From: UBA6168 sp964508135
GTDB taxonomy: Bacteria; Bacteroidota; Bacteroidia; Chitinophagales; Saprospiraceae
Assembly (NCBI GenBank): GCA_964508135.1
Contig: CAZDSU010000017.1
Span: 1 to 64,000 of the forward strand
Direction: 5' to 3'
DNA: 64,000 nucleotides
In this document: piece by piece, positions 8,600 to 17,522 of the stretch
How the letters are laid out: every line of letters starts with the position of its first letter
How positions within the stretch are numbered: the stretch's first letter is position 1
Program-made: the position numbers and the translations under genes
The notes under the pieces: generated by a model
Database searches by the model: none
What the model saw: only the letters and a program-made list of their open reading frames with translations
Told to the model about the DNA's origin: nothing

Positions 8600-10942
8600 A
8601 TGAAAAAACTGTTTTCAACTTCAATCCTCCTACTCTTCCTCTTTTTTTCCGCTTGCAAAAACGAAAGCCCGGCTCCCGAAAATGCTGCCAATATTGGAAG
8701 CGACGCCGACCGCTACCACATCATCCCGCAGCCAGTGAGCCTGACGGCAAAGCAGGGCGAGTTCAAAATCACCGGCGACACCAAAATCCTGCTCGCCTCC
8801 CCCGACGAAGGGCTTAAAACCGCTGCCGCACACCTCGCTTCGCTGCTGATAAAAGCTACGGGCATCACCATTGCGCCAGCAGAAGGCGACGAGGGCAAGG
8901 ACGCCTTTCTGTTCCAACTCGACCCCAGCATCGCCAACGACGAGGGCTACTCGCTCCTCGTGACGCCTTACGAAGTGACCATCAAGGCCAAGACGGGTGC
9001 AGGCGCTTTTTACGCAGTGCAAACATTGCGGCAGCTCATGCCCGCCGATGCTGAGAAGGGTGCAATGCCCTCATTGTCAATCCCTTGCGTCGAAATAACC
9101 GATGCCCCACGCTACGTTCATCGGGGCATGATGCTAGATGTGGGGCGCCATTTTTTTGGGGTAAACGACGTGAAAAAATACATTGACCTCATGGCGCTGC
9201 ACAAGATGAACCGCTTCCACTGGCACCTCACCGAAGACCAGGGCTGGCGCCTCGAAATCAAGAAATATCCCAAACTGCGAACTGTGGCGGCTTGCCGCAA
9301 GGAGACGATGGCCGGGCACTACAACGACAACCCACAGCATTACGACGGCAAGGAATACTGCGGTTTTTATACCCAAGATGAGGCACGGGAAATCGTGCGC
9401 TACGCCGCCGAGCGCTTCATCACGGTCATCCCGGAAATCGAAATGCCGGGGCACGCACTCGCCGCCATTGCGGCTTACCCGGAGCTGGGCTGTTCTGGCC
9501 AACCCGCCGAAGTGGGCACGAAATGGGGCATTTACGACAATGTTTTTTGCCCAAAAGAAGTGACGTTCAAGTTCCTGGAAGACGTGCTGACGGAAGTCAT
9601 GGCCATTTTTCCTTCGGAATACATCCACATCGGCGGCGACGAATGCCCGAAGACGGCTTGGGAAAAAAGCAAGTTCTGCTCGGATTTGATTGCTGAAAAA
9701 AAGCTCAAGGACGAGCACGGCCTCCAAAGCTATTTCATCCAGCGGATGGAAAAGTTCCTGAACTCAAAGGGCCGCAGCATCATCGGATGGGACGAGATTC
9801 TAGAGGGCGGCCTCGCCCCCAACGCCACCGTGATGAGCTGGCGTGGCACGGATGGCGGCATTGCGGCGGCAAAACAGGGCCACGACGTGATCATGACCCC
9901 CACCGACTTCTGCTACCTCGACTACTACCAGTCGCAAAGCTCCGACGAGCCGCTGGCCATCGGCGGCTATCTGCCACTGGACAAGGTGTACAGCTACAAC
10001 CCCGACCCCACCGACCTAACGCCGGAGCAGCAAAAGCACATCCTAGGCGTGCAGGCCAACCTATGGACGGAGTACATCCCGGACCTGGCCAAGCTGGAGT
10101 ACATGGCCTACCCCCGTGCCTGCGCCATCGCCGAAATTGCGTGGTCACCACAAAATTCCCGGAACTATGACGACTTCGTTGGGCGCTTGGCACCTCACCT
10201 GAAGCGTTTGCAGGCAATGGGAGTAAACGCAGCCGTGAAAATTTATGATGTAAAAACGAGCGTAAAATCTGGCGATGGCATGGGCGTGGAACTGGGACTT
10301 TCCCCTAAAATGGACGGCCTCGACCTCCGCTACACCCAAGATGGTGCCGAGCCGACAATGGCAAGCATTGCCTACACCGCTCCATTCCACATAGACAAAA
10401 GTTGCGAAGTAAGGGCGCAAGGTTTCATGGACGGCAAGCCTGTCGGCAACAGCGCCTCCGTAAAATTTGACCTGCACAAAGCCACGAACAAGGTCATCCT
10501 GCTCACCGAAGCCCCTGCCGAAAAGTACAGTGGCAACGGCCCCGGCAGCGTCATCAATGGTGTGGTTGGCCCCACCGAGCGTTACGGCGGCACGGAGTGG
10601 CTCGGCTTCGAGGGCAAGGACTTCGAGGCGGTGCTGCGCTACGGTGAGCCGTGGGATTTTTCAAAGGTAAAACTGCGGTTTTACAACGGGAAGGGCCAGT
10701 GGGTGTATCCGCCAAAGGAGGTCATCATTGCCGTATCCGACGATGGCAAAACTTACAAGGAAGCAGGCCGGGTCACCGTACCCGACGGTGAATCAAAGGT
10801 CATCGGCGTGGAGGTTCCTTTGACCATCAAAAAAGGCATTGACATGAAGGTGACGGTGAAGCGCTTCGGCGTCATCCCTGCTGGACAGCAGGGAGCGGGG
10901 CACGAGGCATGGTTGTTTGTGGATGAGTTGGTGGTGGAGTAG
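8600..10942 (+). CDS. GH20 beta-N-acetylhexosaminidase, lipoprotein
   Basis: A 780-residue lipoprotein (lipobox FFSAC, C19). Residues about 35-160 form the GH20b N-terminal domain. Residues 165-520 are the catalytic barrel with the hallmark HIGGDECPKTAW, whose D347-E348 pair is the polarising Asp and the acid/base Glu of the substrate-assisted mechanism. YVHRGMMLDVGRHF and HWHLTEDQGWRLEIKKYP are also typical. The end holds a chitobiase-like C-terminal region (about 540-630) and a discoidin-like beta domain (about 650-780, with GTEWLGFEGKDFEAVL). It should remove terminal GlcNAc or GalNAc from glycans at the cell surface. No polysaccharide utilisation partners (SusC/D) are nearby. Confidence 0.93.
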   Translation: MKKLFSTSILLLFLFFSACKNESPAPENAANIGSDADRYHIIPQPVSLTAKQGEFKITGDTKILLASPDEGLKTAAAHLASLLIKATGITIAPAEGDEGKDAFLFQLDPSIANDEGYSLLVTPYEVTIKAKTGAGAFYAVQTLRQLMPADAEKGAMPSLSIPCVEITDAPRYVHRGMMLDVGRHFFGVNDVKKYIDLMALHKMNRFHWHLTEDQGWRLEIKKYPKLRTVAACRKETMAGHYNDNPQHYDGKEYCGFYTQDEAREIVRYAAERFITVIPEIEMPGHALAAIAAYPELGCSGQPAEVGTKWGIYDNVFCPKEVTFKFLEDVLTEVMAIFPSEYIHIGGDECPKTAWEKSKFCSDLIAEKKLKDEHGLQSYFIQRMEKFLNSKGRSIIGWDEILEGGLAPNATVMSWRGTDGGIAAAKQGHDVIMTPTDFCYLDYYQSQSSDEPLAIGGYLPLDKVYSYNPDPTDLTPEQQKHILGVQANLWTEYIPDLAKLEYMAYPRACAIAEIAWSPQNSRNYDDFVGRLAPHLKRLQAMGVNAAVKIYDVKTSVKSGDGMGVELGLSPKMDGLDLRYTQDGAEPTMASIAYTAPFHIDKSCEVRAQGFMDGKPVGNSASVKFDLHKATNKVILLTEAPAEKYSGNGPGSVINGVVGPTERYGGTEWLGFEGKDFEAVLRYGEPWDFSKVKLRFYNGKGQWVYPPKEVIIAVSDDGKTYKEAGRVTVPDGESKVIGVEVPLTIKKGIDMKVTVKRFGVIPAGQQGAGHEAWLFVDELVVE

Positions 10943-10979
10943 TTCGTTGCGGGAGCAGCGTTTTTTTAAAAAAAATTGG

Positions 10980-12029
10980 ATGTCACGAAAATACCTGAAT
11001 ACCGTTTTTGGAATGGCAGCCTTGATTGCCACCCTATTTTTTTGCTGCTTTAGCGCCACTGGGTTTTCGCAAATACCACAGGCCGACTCCCTGCCTACAA
11101 CCGTTAAATTCCTCTCCCTCGAACCTGCCGCCAACTTCGACAAAAAACGCTTTTGGGCAGTGACCGGCACAGGCGCAGCCGTGTACTCCGGCCTCTCCGT
11201 CGCTCTTTGGAACGCTTGGTACAAGGATTATCCCCTCACCAAGTTCCATACCTTCAACGACTGGGGAGAGTGGAACCACATGGACAAATCGGGTCATTTT
11301 TTCTCCACCTGGACCGGCTGCAACTACGCCTTCGAGGGTGCCCGCTGGACCGGGATGAACCGCCGCAGTGCAATGTGGACCTCCGTCGGCGTGGGCATGG
11401 GCATCATGGCCACCTTTGAGGTGATGGATGGCTTTTCGGATGAATGGGGCTTTTCCTTTGCAGACATGGCCTTCAATTCAATGGGGGCCGGGCTGTTTGT
11501 CGGGCAGGAAATGTTGTGGCAGGAGCAGCGCATCCAGATGAAAGTCTCTGGCATCAGGCCGGGGTACTCGAAGGAGCTGCTCTACTCCAAGGACGGCACC
11601 ACCGTGACCAACCTCAACGACCGTGCCGCTGGTTTGTACGGCACCACCTTCTTCCACGTACTACTAAAGGACTACAACGCCCTGACGACTTGGGCATCGG
11701 TGAATGTCCACTCGTTTTTACCCAACAAAAACGAATCGAAATTTCCGACTTGGCTCAACGTTGCGGTGGGCTACGGCGCAGGCAATATTTACGGTGGCTT
11801 CGAAAACAAATGGGAAACAGAAGACGGTGTTGTTTTTGAACTCGACCCCGACCGTTACCCACGCTATCGGCAGTACTACTTGTCGCTCGACGTGGACTGG
11901 ACAAAAATACCGACCCGGCACCGCTGGGTCAAACTATCGCTCCGGGCACTGAACTTCCTGAAGGTGCCAGCACCGGCGCTGGAATTGAACACACTGGGGA
12001 AAGCCCAGCTTCATTTTCTTCACTGGTAG
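10980..12029 (+). CDS. DUF2279-family envelope protein
   Basis: A 349-residue protein from the ATG at 10980, which begins a signal sequence (MSRKYLNTVFGMAALIATLFF ending near TGFSQ). A reading from 10917 would add 21 residues overlapping the GH20 gene and is rejected. The body carries DUF2279 (YfiM-like) features: WNAWYKDYPLTKFHTFNDWGEW, HMDKSGHFFSTW and a DEWGFSFADMAFNSMGA segment. The family is of unknown function and is probably in the outer membrane or periplasm. It follows the hexosaminidase by 37 nt and may share its transcript. Confidence 0.8.
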   Translation: MSRKYLNTVFGMAALIATLFFCCFSATGFSQIPQADSLPTTVKFLSLEPAANFDKKRFWAVTGTGAAVYSGLSVALWNAWYKDYPLTKFHTFNDWGEWNHMDKSGHFFSTWTGCNYAFEGARWTGMNRRSAMWTSVGVGMGIMATFEVMDGFSDEWGFSFADMAFNSMGAGLFVGQEMLWQEQRIQMKVSGIRPGYSKELLYSKDGTTVTNLNDRAAGLYGTTFFHVLLKDYNALTTWASVNVHSFLPNKNESKFPTWLNVAVGYGAGNIYGGFENKWETEDGVVFELDPDRYPRYRQYYLSLDVDWTKIPTRHRWVKLSLRALNFLKVPAPALELNTLGKAQLHFLHW

Positions 12030-12043
12030 ATATTGATGTTGTG

Positions 12044-12071
12044 GGTTTGGAGTTGCGAGTTTGGATTTTTT
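12044..12071. repeat. Degenerate heptamer repeat
   Basis: Four 7-nt units in phase: GGGTTTG, GAGTTGC, GAGTTTG, GATTTTT. It lies just after the DUF2279 stop codon and resembles the other 7/8-nt phrase repeats of the window. Confidence 0.5.
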
Positions 12072-12282
12072 GGATGAAACTTGCACTGCCTTTCGCTCAC
12101 AGCTTGAATTCGATATTTTCATCTCGTGTTTGAACAAAAACCAGCTCTGTGACTTATTGGTAAACCATAGTTTTAAACGAATCAACCAACAGACGGTACA
12201 GATGTGATTTTTTTTGAAATCAATTCAAAGATTTGCATTTATTTTGCACCCCTGTTTACCGAAAACGAAATTTTTGATAAAA

Positions 12283-13002
12283 ATGGAAGCACAAAACATG
12301 AGCTCAACAGCCCGTTACAATGACTCCGACCTAGAGGAGTTCAGGGTACTCGTTGAGAAAAAACTGGAGACTGCCAAGCAAGAGCTTTCCTATTTGCAAG
12401 AGCAGATACTTGAAATCACTGAAAACAGTGGCGACGACCACGGCGGTGACTGGATGGACGATTCCAGCACCAACAACGATATCGAGTTTTTGAACAACAT
12501 GGCCATCCGCCAGCGCAAGTACGTTCAGGATTTGGAAAATGCGCTTATCCGCATCCGCAACAAATCCTACGGCATTTGCTTGGTGACGGGCCAACTCATT
12601 GAAAAGCGCCGCCTGCTCGCCGTGCCAACCGCCACCAAAAGCGTGGAGGCCAAAGAAGCAGAAGCCGTCGAAGCACCGAAAAAGACAGCCGAGAAGGCAG
12701 CCGTGCCGCTCGAACAGTCCGAGAAAAAGGAGAAATTGCCACCGGCAACGCCTAAGATCATCACCAAGGTTATCCGCAAGCCCAAGTCGCCCGCCAAGCC
12801 CGTCAACGTGGATGACGACGACGACCTCGACTTCGACTTCGACAAGGAGTACGCCTACGACGGCGGTGCCGCAAGCGAAGACGATACTGCCGACGACGAC
12901 TACGAAAAAGGCGGCGGAAAAGAACAGTCGGATGCCTTCGACGACGACAGCAGCTACAACGACATCCCCGATGATAGCGGTGGAGGAGATGACGACTATT
13001 AG
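12283..13002 (+). CDS. TraR/DksA-like protein with long acidic tail
   Basis: A 239-residue protein from the ATG at 12283; an upstream in-frame start at 12214 adds residues that do not fit the family. Residues about 10-115 match the Bacteroidota TraR/DksA type: a helical coiled-coil hairpin (EEFRVLVEKKLETAKQELSYL), the acidic tip segment GDDHGGDWMDDSS and the remnant zinc-finger region YGICLVTGQLIEKRRLLAVP, in which only one of the usual cysteines remains. DksA-like proteins enter the RNA polymerase secondary channel. The tail, about 125-239, is a Lys/Ala/Pro linker followed by an Asp-rich disordered end (VDDDDDLDFDFD, GGGDDDY). A strong bidirectional terminator follows. Confidence 0.8.
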   Translation: MEAQNMSSTARYNDSDLEEFRVLVEKKLETAKQELSYLQEQILEITENSGDDHGGDWMDDSSTNNDIEFLNNMAIRQRKYVQDLENALIRIRNKSYGICLVTGQLIEKRRLLAVPTATKSVEAKEAEAVEAPKKTAEKAAVPLEQSEKKEKLPPATPKIITKVIRKPKSPAKPVNVDDDDDLDFDFDKEYAYDGGAASEDDTADDDYEKGGGKEQSDAFDDDSSYNDIPDDSGGGDDDY

Positions 13003-13032
13003 TCGTCATTCAAGCAAGAAAAAATTAAAAAA

Positions 13033-13081
13033 GCAGAGGCGTCATTTGAACCCAAGTTCGGATGACGCCTCTGCTTTTTTT
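13033..13081. terminator. Bidirectional terminator between convergent genes
   Basis: Perfect 14-bp stem, AGCAGAGGCGTCAT at 13033-13046 and its complement at 13063-13076, with an A-run before and a T-run after. It sits between the DksA-like gene (+) and the flavoprotein gene (-). Confidence 0.85.
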
Positions 13082-13108
13082 ACGATTTACGATTTACGAC
13101 TGACGATT
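13081..13108. repeat. Degenerate heptamer repeat TACGATT
   Basis: Four 7-nt units in phase: TACGATT, TACGATT, TACGACT, GACGATT. The same phrase, on either strand, recurs at 40792, 44445 and 44792. Confidence 0.65.
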
Positions 13109-13180
13109 GAGTACCTGGGCAATTTGCAGACTCTGAGCTGTCTAGCAAACAAGCACAATCGTATCGCCAATCGCCGCACG

Positions 13181-14422
13181 TCAACGCTTCCTCAGCGATT
13201 TTATCCAAAAAAACGGATTGAGCGCCTTTCTTCGCATTTCCAAATCGGTGTACATCTGCGAGATCATGTAGATGATATTTGGGTTTCTGGCCACACGGTT
13301 GGCCGTAAAGTTGACCAGCCAAGGGCGGGCCATCATCTGCTGGATGCGGTAGCTCGTTTCCATTTCCGTGCCGAGTACCCTGGCCACCCGCACGTCGTAG
13401 GCATTCATTGTTTTTGCTGAAAAATCGTCATTTTTAAGGCACTGCTGCGCCTGTTCGGCAGCGATGCTGCCGCTGTAAATCGCATTGCCGATGCCCTCGC
13501 CGGTGAGTGGGTCAATGAGGTAACCCGCATCGCCCACGAGCATAAAGTGGTCGCCGGAAAGTTGGCGCTGCTTCGAGCCGAGGGGCAGGCCGTAGCCGGT
13601 GATTTTGCCTACCAACTCCGCATTTTTGAAGCGCTCCCGGAACTTAGGGTGGTTGGCGATGATTTCTTGCATCCCCTTGGACAAATTGTAACGACGGCGG
13701 CTGACGAAGTCGCTCCTCATGCCCACCCCCACATTGGCGTAGCCGCCGGGCAGCCCAAATACCCAGAAGTAGCCAGGGTTTATTTCCTTTAAAAAATGAA
13801 GTTCAATGAAGCCGTCCGGGTGCAGCCCGGTCACGTTGCGGTAGTAGGCTCGCACAGCGCCAGCATGGTGTTTTTCATCCTTTTCAAACCCCACATGGTG
13901 GCGGGAAAAAACGGAATGGGCACCATTTGCCACGATGAGCAACCGAGCCTGCACCTGGAAGCTGCCGTCGGCGTTGGATAGCAGATAGCCTTCGGTCGTC
14001 CGTTCGTATTTTTCGATAGAAATGCCCTGGTGCAGTTCGATGTTGTCCCGTAGTTTCACCTCATTCACCAGTCGGTTATCGAAGTCTATCCGTTTGGAAA
14101 CGAAGCCCTCCTTGGTATCGTTGGCAGGGTCGTAACCGGGCCGCAATGGCACATCAACCTGCTGGCCGTTTGGGGCACCGAAGCGTATGCCCCAAACACT
14201 GGACTGCTCCGCCGTAGCCGCCTCAAAGCGTTCGATGATGCCGGGGTCAATGCGCCGTAGGATGGTAACTGCCTTGCCACTGATGGCGTCGCCGCAGATT
14301 TTGTCACGGGGGAAAACGGCCTTGTCCACCAGTACGGAGGGGATGCCGAGTTGGCTGAGTTTTAGGGCAGTGGCCGCCCCGCCTGGGCCTGCCCCCACGA
14401 TGCAGATGTCGGTTTTTATCAT
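13181..14422 (-). CDS. Geranylgeranyl reductase-family FAD oxidoreductase
   Basis: A 413-residue flavoprotein. The N terminus has the dinucleotide-binding motif CIVGAGPGGAATALKLSQLG and the family cue FPRDKICGDAISG. A second FAD contact, LVGDAGYLIDPLTGEGIGNAI, lies near residue 290. The family reduces isoprenoid double bonds (geranylgeranyl groups, archaeal lipids, menaquinone side chains) or acts as halogenase-like monooxygenases. In a menaquinone-using Bacteroidota, an isoprenoid or quinone substrate is a reasonable inference, but the window contains no pathway partner other than UppS. An inverted-repeat element begins 13 nt upstream of its start. Confidence 0.85.
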   Translation of the reverse strand: MIKTDICIVGAGPGGAATALKLSQLGIPSVLVDKAVFPRDKICGDAISGKAVTILRRIDPGIIERFEAATAEQSSVWGIRFGAPNGQQVDVPLRPGYDPANDTKEGFVSKRIDFDNRLVNEVKLRDNIELHQGISIEKYERTTEGYLLSNADGSFQVQARLLIVANGAHSVFSRHHVGFEKDEKHHAGAVRAYYRNVTGLHPDGFIELHFLKEINPGYFWVFGLPGGYANVGVGMRSDFVSRRRYNLSKGMQEIIANHPKFRERFKNAELVGKITGYGLPLGSKQRQLSGDHFMLVGDAGYLIDPLTGEGIGNAIYSGSIAAEQAQQCLKNDDFSAKTMNAYDVRVARVLGTEMETSYRIQQMMARPWLVNFTANRVARNPNIIYMISQMYTDLEMRRKALNPFFWIKSLRKR

Positions 14423-14434
14423 GTTTTGTTCAAT

Positions 14435-14587
14435 GTGGTCGCCAAATTTATTGGGCTGACCGATTCTTCAGCAACAGTATGAAGTTCGATGTAATTTTTT
14501 GATAAGACATTGATAGCCAAATATTTGCGAAGCACAGCAAGCATCCATCTTGCCATTTACGGTCAGCCCAATAAATTGGGCGACCAC
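14435..14587. repeat. Inverted-repeat element upstream of the flavoprotein gene
   Basis: 28-bp arms at 14435-14462 and 14560-14587 with one mismatch and 97 nt between. Each arm is a hairpin (GGTC ... GACC around CCAAAT-TT-ATTGGG). It is homologous to the arm at 4127-4153 (shared frame GTnGnCGCCAAAnTTnTT), and several differences are paired C-G to T-A exchanges. The spacer holds ATATTTGCGAAGCA, echoed just outside the right arm as ATATTTGCGCAGC. Confidence 0.8.
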
Positions 14588-14666
14588 AATATTTGCGCAG
14601 CGAAGATAAAAAAACGGGGAGGCGGCAGCACCACATCCCCGTTTTCATTGCGAAGCCATTTGATTT

Positions 14667-17243
14667 TTATTCCGGCTCAAAACCAAGCACTATGTTGAAC
14701 GTGGCAAGGCTCCCAATTTTGTTGGTAGCGCTGGCCTTGTCGAAACCAATGCCGTAGTCGAAGCCCAGCACGCCGAACATGGGCAGGAACACCCGAAGGC
14801 CCGCACCAACCGAGCGCTTCATGTCGAAGGGGTTGTAGTCACGTGCCTTGCGCCAAGCATTGCTGCCTTGGGCAAACATGTGGGCGTAAATGGTGGAACT
14901 GGGGTTGAGCGAAAGCGGGTAGCGCAGTTCCAGCGTCACTTTTTGGTAGAGCGGCGTGGCGTTGATGTCGGTGGTGCTGCCCTTGAACTGGTTGTTTTCG
15001 TAGTCGCCTGGCTTGTAGCCCCGGCTGCTGATGATTTCCGTGCCGGTGAAGTAGCCAAACTGCTGGTTGTTGAGGCCGTCGCCACCAAGCTGGAAGCGCT
15101 CGAAGGGGGCTATCCCGATTTCGTCGTTGTAAGTGCCGAGGAAGCCGAACTTGGCGTCGGCTTTTATAACCAGTTTGCCCACCAAAGTTTGGTACCACTC
15201 GGCAGCCACCTTCCACTTGTGGTATTCGAGGTACTTGAAGCGCTCACTGGGTGCAAGGTCGCCGTAATCTTTGTTGCTGAACAGCGAGTAAGGTGGCGTG
15301 AGCTGCACGGAGAGCTGCACCCTGGAGCCTTCCTGTGGGAAAATCGGGTTGTTGATGGTTGTCCGTGCGATGGTTTGTGTGATGCTGAAGTTGCGGAAAT
15401 TGCCCTCGGAAACCGTTTCGCCCTCGTCTGTGCGGAACAGGCCACGGCTGCTGAACACGTAGTTTTGCAGCTTGATGACTTGGAGGTTGAGCGCCGTGGA
15501 AGACACAAAGTTGTCGTCCGGCACTTTCAGGCGGGTGCCGAGGCTGACCGTTATGCCACCGTTGGTCAGTTTCCCATAGAACTCGCTGTTCCGGTTGTAT
15601 CCGTTGGATAGAATGGACACGAAGCCGGCCACCGTGAGCGAGTTCGGTTTTTTGCCGCCAAGCCAAGGCTCGGTGAACGAGATGTTGTAGGACTGGAAGA
15701 ACCGTCCGTTCGTCTGTGCCCGGAGCGACAGGCGCTGGCCGTCGCCTTGCGGGAGCGGGCTCCAAGTGTCTCTGTTGAAAATATTGCGGGCGGAGAAGTT
15801 GTTGAAGGCCACGCCGAGCGTGCCGATGACGCCCCTGCCCTTGCCACCCCATCCTGCGGAAAGTTCAAGCTGGTCGGATGGCTTTTCTTCCACCGTGTAC
15901 TCGATGTCCACCGTGCCACGCTGTGGGTTCACGGGGGTGTTGATGCCGAGGTTTTCCGGGTTGAAGTAGCCGAGGTTGATGATTTGGCGCTGCGAGCGGA
16001 TGATGTCGGAGCGGCTGAATTTTTCACCGGGCACGGTGAATAGCTCCCGCCGGATGACGTGCTCGTGGGTGCGGTCGTTGCCCCTGATTGTCACTTTGTC
16101 AATGGAGGCTTGCGGGCCTTCAAAGATGCGCAGTTCAAGGTCAATGGAGTCGCTGGCCACGGCCACTTCGATGGGGTCCACGTTGAAGAACAGGTAGCCG
16201 TTGTCCATGTAGAGCGAGCTGACGTCGCGGCCGTCCTGGCTAAAGCGAAGGCGGGTTTCGAGCATTTCGGCGTTGTACACGTCGCCTTTTTTGATGCCGA
16301 GCACGTTGTCGAGGTCTTTGGTGGCGTAGATGGAATTGCCCTTCCAGATGATGTTTCGGAAGTAGTAGCGGCTCCCCTCGTCAATGTCCATGTGGATGAG
16401 CAGGTTGCCTTTGGAGCCGTCTTTTTCGGTGGCCCGCCAAATGCTGTCCTCCACGATTCGGGCATCCCGAAAACCTACTTTGTTGTAGTAGGTGATGATT
16501 TTTTTCTTGTCGCCCTCGTATTCGGCCCGGATGAGTTTTGAGCCTGCGAAGATGCGTTTTTTGCGGCGTGTTTCCTTCATCAAGTTGCGCAGCTTGCGGT
16601 CCTTGATGTTGGTGTTGCCGGAAAAAGTGATGTCGTCAATCTTGATTTTGGTGCCCCGGTCAATGTTGAAGACCAGTTTGACGGAGTTGATGCGGGAGGT
16701 GTCGGCGAGTTCGTCCACCTTCACGTCCACGTCGTAGTAGCCCTTGTCAATGAAATATTGCTCGATGCCAAATGCCGCACTGGCTTTGATGGCTTCGGTG
16801 ACGATGCCACCTTTGATGAGGTATTTGTTGACCTCTTCGTTGAGGTCGTCGTGGGTTCCTTTTTTTACGCCTTTGAAAGAGTGGGTGGTAAGGCGTGGGC
16901 GCTCCACCACGGATATTTCGAGGAAAATCACGTCGCCGATGGTTTTTTCCTTAAAAATTTGCACATCGGTGAAAAGGCTGAGTTTGTAAAGGGCTTTGAT
17001 TGCCCTGGGAATCTCGCCGCCCGGTATCCTGATGCGGTCGCCTACCCGAAAACCAGCGATGGAAATGATGGCAGTGGGGTCGCTAAAATTGGCGCCCGTC
17101 ACCCGCACGCCGCCTATCTCGTAGTCCTTGGCCTTGGAGTAGTCCATGACCGGTGGGATGGTGTCGGTGCTGGTTTGCGCAGCTAGTTTGCCCGCATGGG
17201 CGAAAGCGAACAGAAGGAGTATAAAGCCAAATATTTTTTTCAT
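14667..17243 (-). CDS. bamA: Outer membrane protein assembly factor BamA
   Basis: An 858-residue outer-membrane protein with a signal peptide of about 22 residues (ending KLAAQ). Residues about 40-440 contain the POTRA repeats (for example ISIAGFRVGDRIRIPGGEI, NIDRGTKIKIDDITFSGN, FRNIIWKGNSIYATKDLDNVLGIKKGD; landmarks only). The rest is the 16-stranded Omp85 barrel, with a core motif near GLRVFLPMFGVLGFDYGIGFD and a C terminus NIVLGFEPE. It inserts beta-barrel proteins such as the OmpP1/FadL and T9SS proteins of this window. UppS is the next gene upstream on the same strand, separated by a repeat-rich gap; a uppS-bamA arrangement is common in Bacteroidota. Confidence 0.95.
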   Translation of the reverse strand: MKKIFGFILLLFAFAHAGKLAAQTSTDTIPPVMDYSKAKDYEIGGVRVTGANFSDPTAIISIAGFRVGDRIRIPGGEIPRAIKALYKLSLFTDVQIFKEKTIGDVIFLEISVVERPRLTTHSFKGVKKGTHDDLNEEVNKYLIKGGIVTEAIKASAAFGIEQYFIDKGYYDVDVKVDELADTSRINSVKLVFNIDRGTKIKIDDITFSGNTNIKDRKLRNLMKETRRKKRIFAGSKLIRAEYEGDKKKIITYYNKVGFRDARIVEDSIWRATEKDGSKGNLLIHMDIDEGSRYYFRNIIWKGNSIYATKDLDNVLGIKKGDVYNAEMLETRLRFSQDGRDVSSLYMDNGYLFFNVDPIEVAVASDSIDLELRIFEGPQASIDKVTIRGNDRTHEHVIRRELFTVPGEKFSRSDIIRSQRQIINLGYFNPENLGINTPVNPQRGTVDIEYTVEEKPSDQLELSAGWGGKGRGVIGTLGVAFNNFSARNIFNRDTWSPLPQGDGQRLSLRAQTNGRFFQSYNISFTEPWLGGKKPNSLTVAGFVSILSNGYNRNSEFYGKLTNGGITVSLGTRLKVPDDNFVSSTALNLQVIKLQNYVFSSRGLFRTDEGETVSEGNFRNFSITQTIARTTINNPIFPQEGSRVQLSVQLTPPYSLFSNKDYGDLAPSERFKYLEYHKWKVAAEWYQTLVGKLVIKADAKFGFLGTYNDEIGIAPFERFQLGGDGLNNQQFGYFTGTEIISSRGYKPGDYENNQFKGSTTDINATPLYQKVTLELRYPLSLNPSSTIYAHMFAQGSNAWRKARDYNPFDMKRSVGAGLRVFLPMFGVLGFDYGIGFDKASATNKIGSLATFNIVLGFEPE

Positions 17244-17370
17244 GCAAAAGGGTCTGCTTTTTCAAAAGGATTGCAAAGAAACACAGCTTTGCGCATACTC
17301 TTGTAGTCGTGGCTGAAAATAGTGGTGCTGAGATAGGAAGGTGCGCTTTGAACGGGCGGAGGTTGTATGT

Positions 17371-17520
17371 GAGTTCGCAGTTCGACAGTTGGCGGCTTTC
17401 CTAAGTTCGACATTTCGACAGTTGGCAGTTGGCAGTCAGTTCGACAGTTGTTTGGTCAGTACCGTGGTAAGCAGCACCAGACTTTAGAACTTGATAACTG
17501 CGAACTTGAAAAGGCTGCCA
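17371..17520. repeat. Degenerate 7/8-nt phrase repeat and partial palindrome
   Basis: Repeats of CAGTTCGA / CAGTTGG fill the bamA-uppS gap on the plus strand. The reverse complement of the same phrase is found at 41884-41971. The left part (AGTTGGCGGCTTTC..AAGTTCG, 17389-17409) is mirrored at about 17500-17522 (GAACTTGAAAAGGCTGCCAA), up to the uppS stop codon. I see no gene in 17244-17522. Confidence 0.6.
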
Positions 17521-17522
17521 AC

